DNA from: Cohnella sp. AR92
Lineage (GTDB): Bacteria > Bacillota > Bacilli > Paenibacillales > Paenibacillaceae
Length of the DNA stretch: 64,000 bases
Direction: 5' to 3'
Assembly (NCBI RefSeq): GCF_003990975.1
Contig: NZ_RZJR01000002.1
Span: 501,061 to 565,060 of the forward strand
Shown one piece after another: positions 63,551 through 64,000 of this stretch. The notes under the pieces are model-generated. The model made no database searches, had not been told where the DNA came from, and was given only the letters and a program-made list of their open reading frames with translations. The position numbers and the translations under genes are program-made. Each line of letters begins with the position of its first letter. Within the stretch, counting starts at the first letter, position 1.

Positions 63551-64000
<450 letters not shown>

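Overview
The window is a chromosomal stretch of a GC-rich, endospore-forming Gram-positive bacterium. It most resembles Paenibacillaceae (Cohnella or a high-GC Paenibacillus), judged from the 23S/5S rRNA, a small acid-soluble spore protein with a sigma-G-type promoter, AGGAGG ribosome sites, Lpl-type sugar ABC transporters with membrane-bound AraC regulators, and collagen-like spore-surface proteins. I saw no insertion sequence, prophage, CRISPR array or tRNA gene.

Layout. 1-728: truncated gene for a secreted Ig-like protein. 847-14782: a mannoside-type utilisation region with an Lpl-type ABC transporter, a membrane AraC sensor-regulator, two GH38-family proteins, a DUF1861 (GH130-like) protein and a divergent AraC regulator; cre-like boxes recur at the promoters. 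14796-20770: a phosphate operon (stalk/beta-propeller protein, pstS, pstC, pstA, pstB, phoU). 21078-24284: divergent acetyl-esterase and GH42 beta-galactosidase. 24218-28212: a thiamine-salvage operon (thiM, thiD, thiE, NCS2-type permease) behind a TPP riboswitch with its own terminator. 28221-34807: GH2 beta-mannosidase, PLD lipoprotein, and a LacI-ThuA-Gfo operon with a perfect operator palindrome in its promoter. 34934-40177: a GT2-GT4 fusion glycosyltransferase, an aldo/keto reductase and an LTA-synthase-type sulfatase. 40229-45379: a compact lipid/polyketide operon (type III PKS, methyltransferase, FAD oxidoreductase, MMPL exporter). 45399-53193: Gfo oxidoreductase, GT2 glycosyltransferase with TPR-like tail, and two tandem collagen-like proteins. 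53223-60788: AraC/MATE pair, small membrane proteins, M23 peptidase-bactofilin pair, ATP-dependent DNA ligase, SASP and FabV. 60802-63019: BMP-type lipoprotein and Rieske oxygenase. 63303-64000: the 3' end of an rRNA operon read leftwards (23S partial, 5S, terminator).

How it works together. The left half is mostly carbohydrate scavenging (alpha- and beta-mannosides, beta-galactosides, acetylated glycans) with local regulators and probable CcpA control, next to phosphate and thiamine acquisition. The right half is richer in envelope and spore functions. The most novel-looking systems are the four-gene type III PKS/MMPL operon, which has a sigma-E-like promoter; the collagen-like glycoprotein pair with an adjacent glycosyltransferase; the TPP-controlled NCS2 permease; and the Rieske/BMP operon, which has a clear promoter-operator but no permease or ATPase genes in view.

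Start codons were moved inward from the longest open frame wherever a good ribosome site and family-typical N-terminus supported it. All functional calls are from sequence reading alone; no database search was run.
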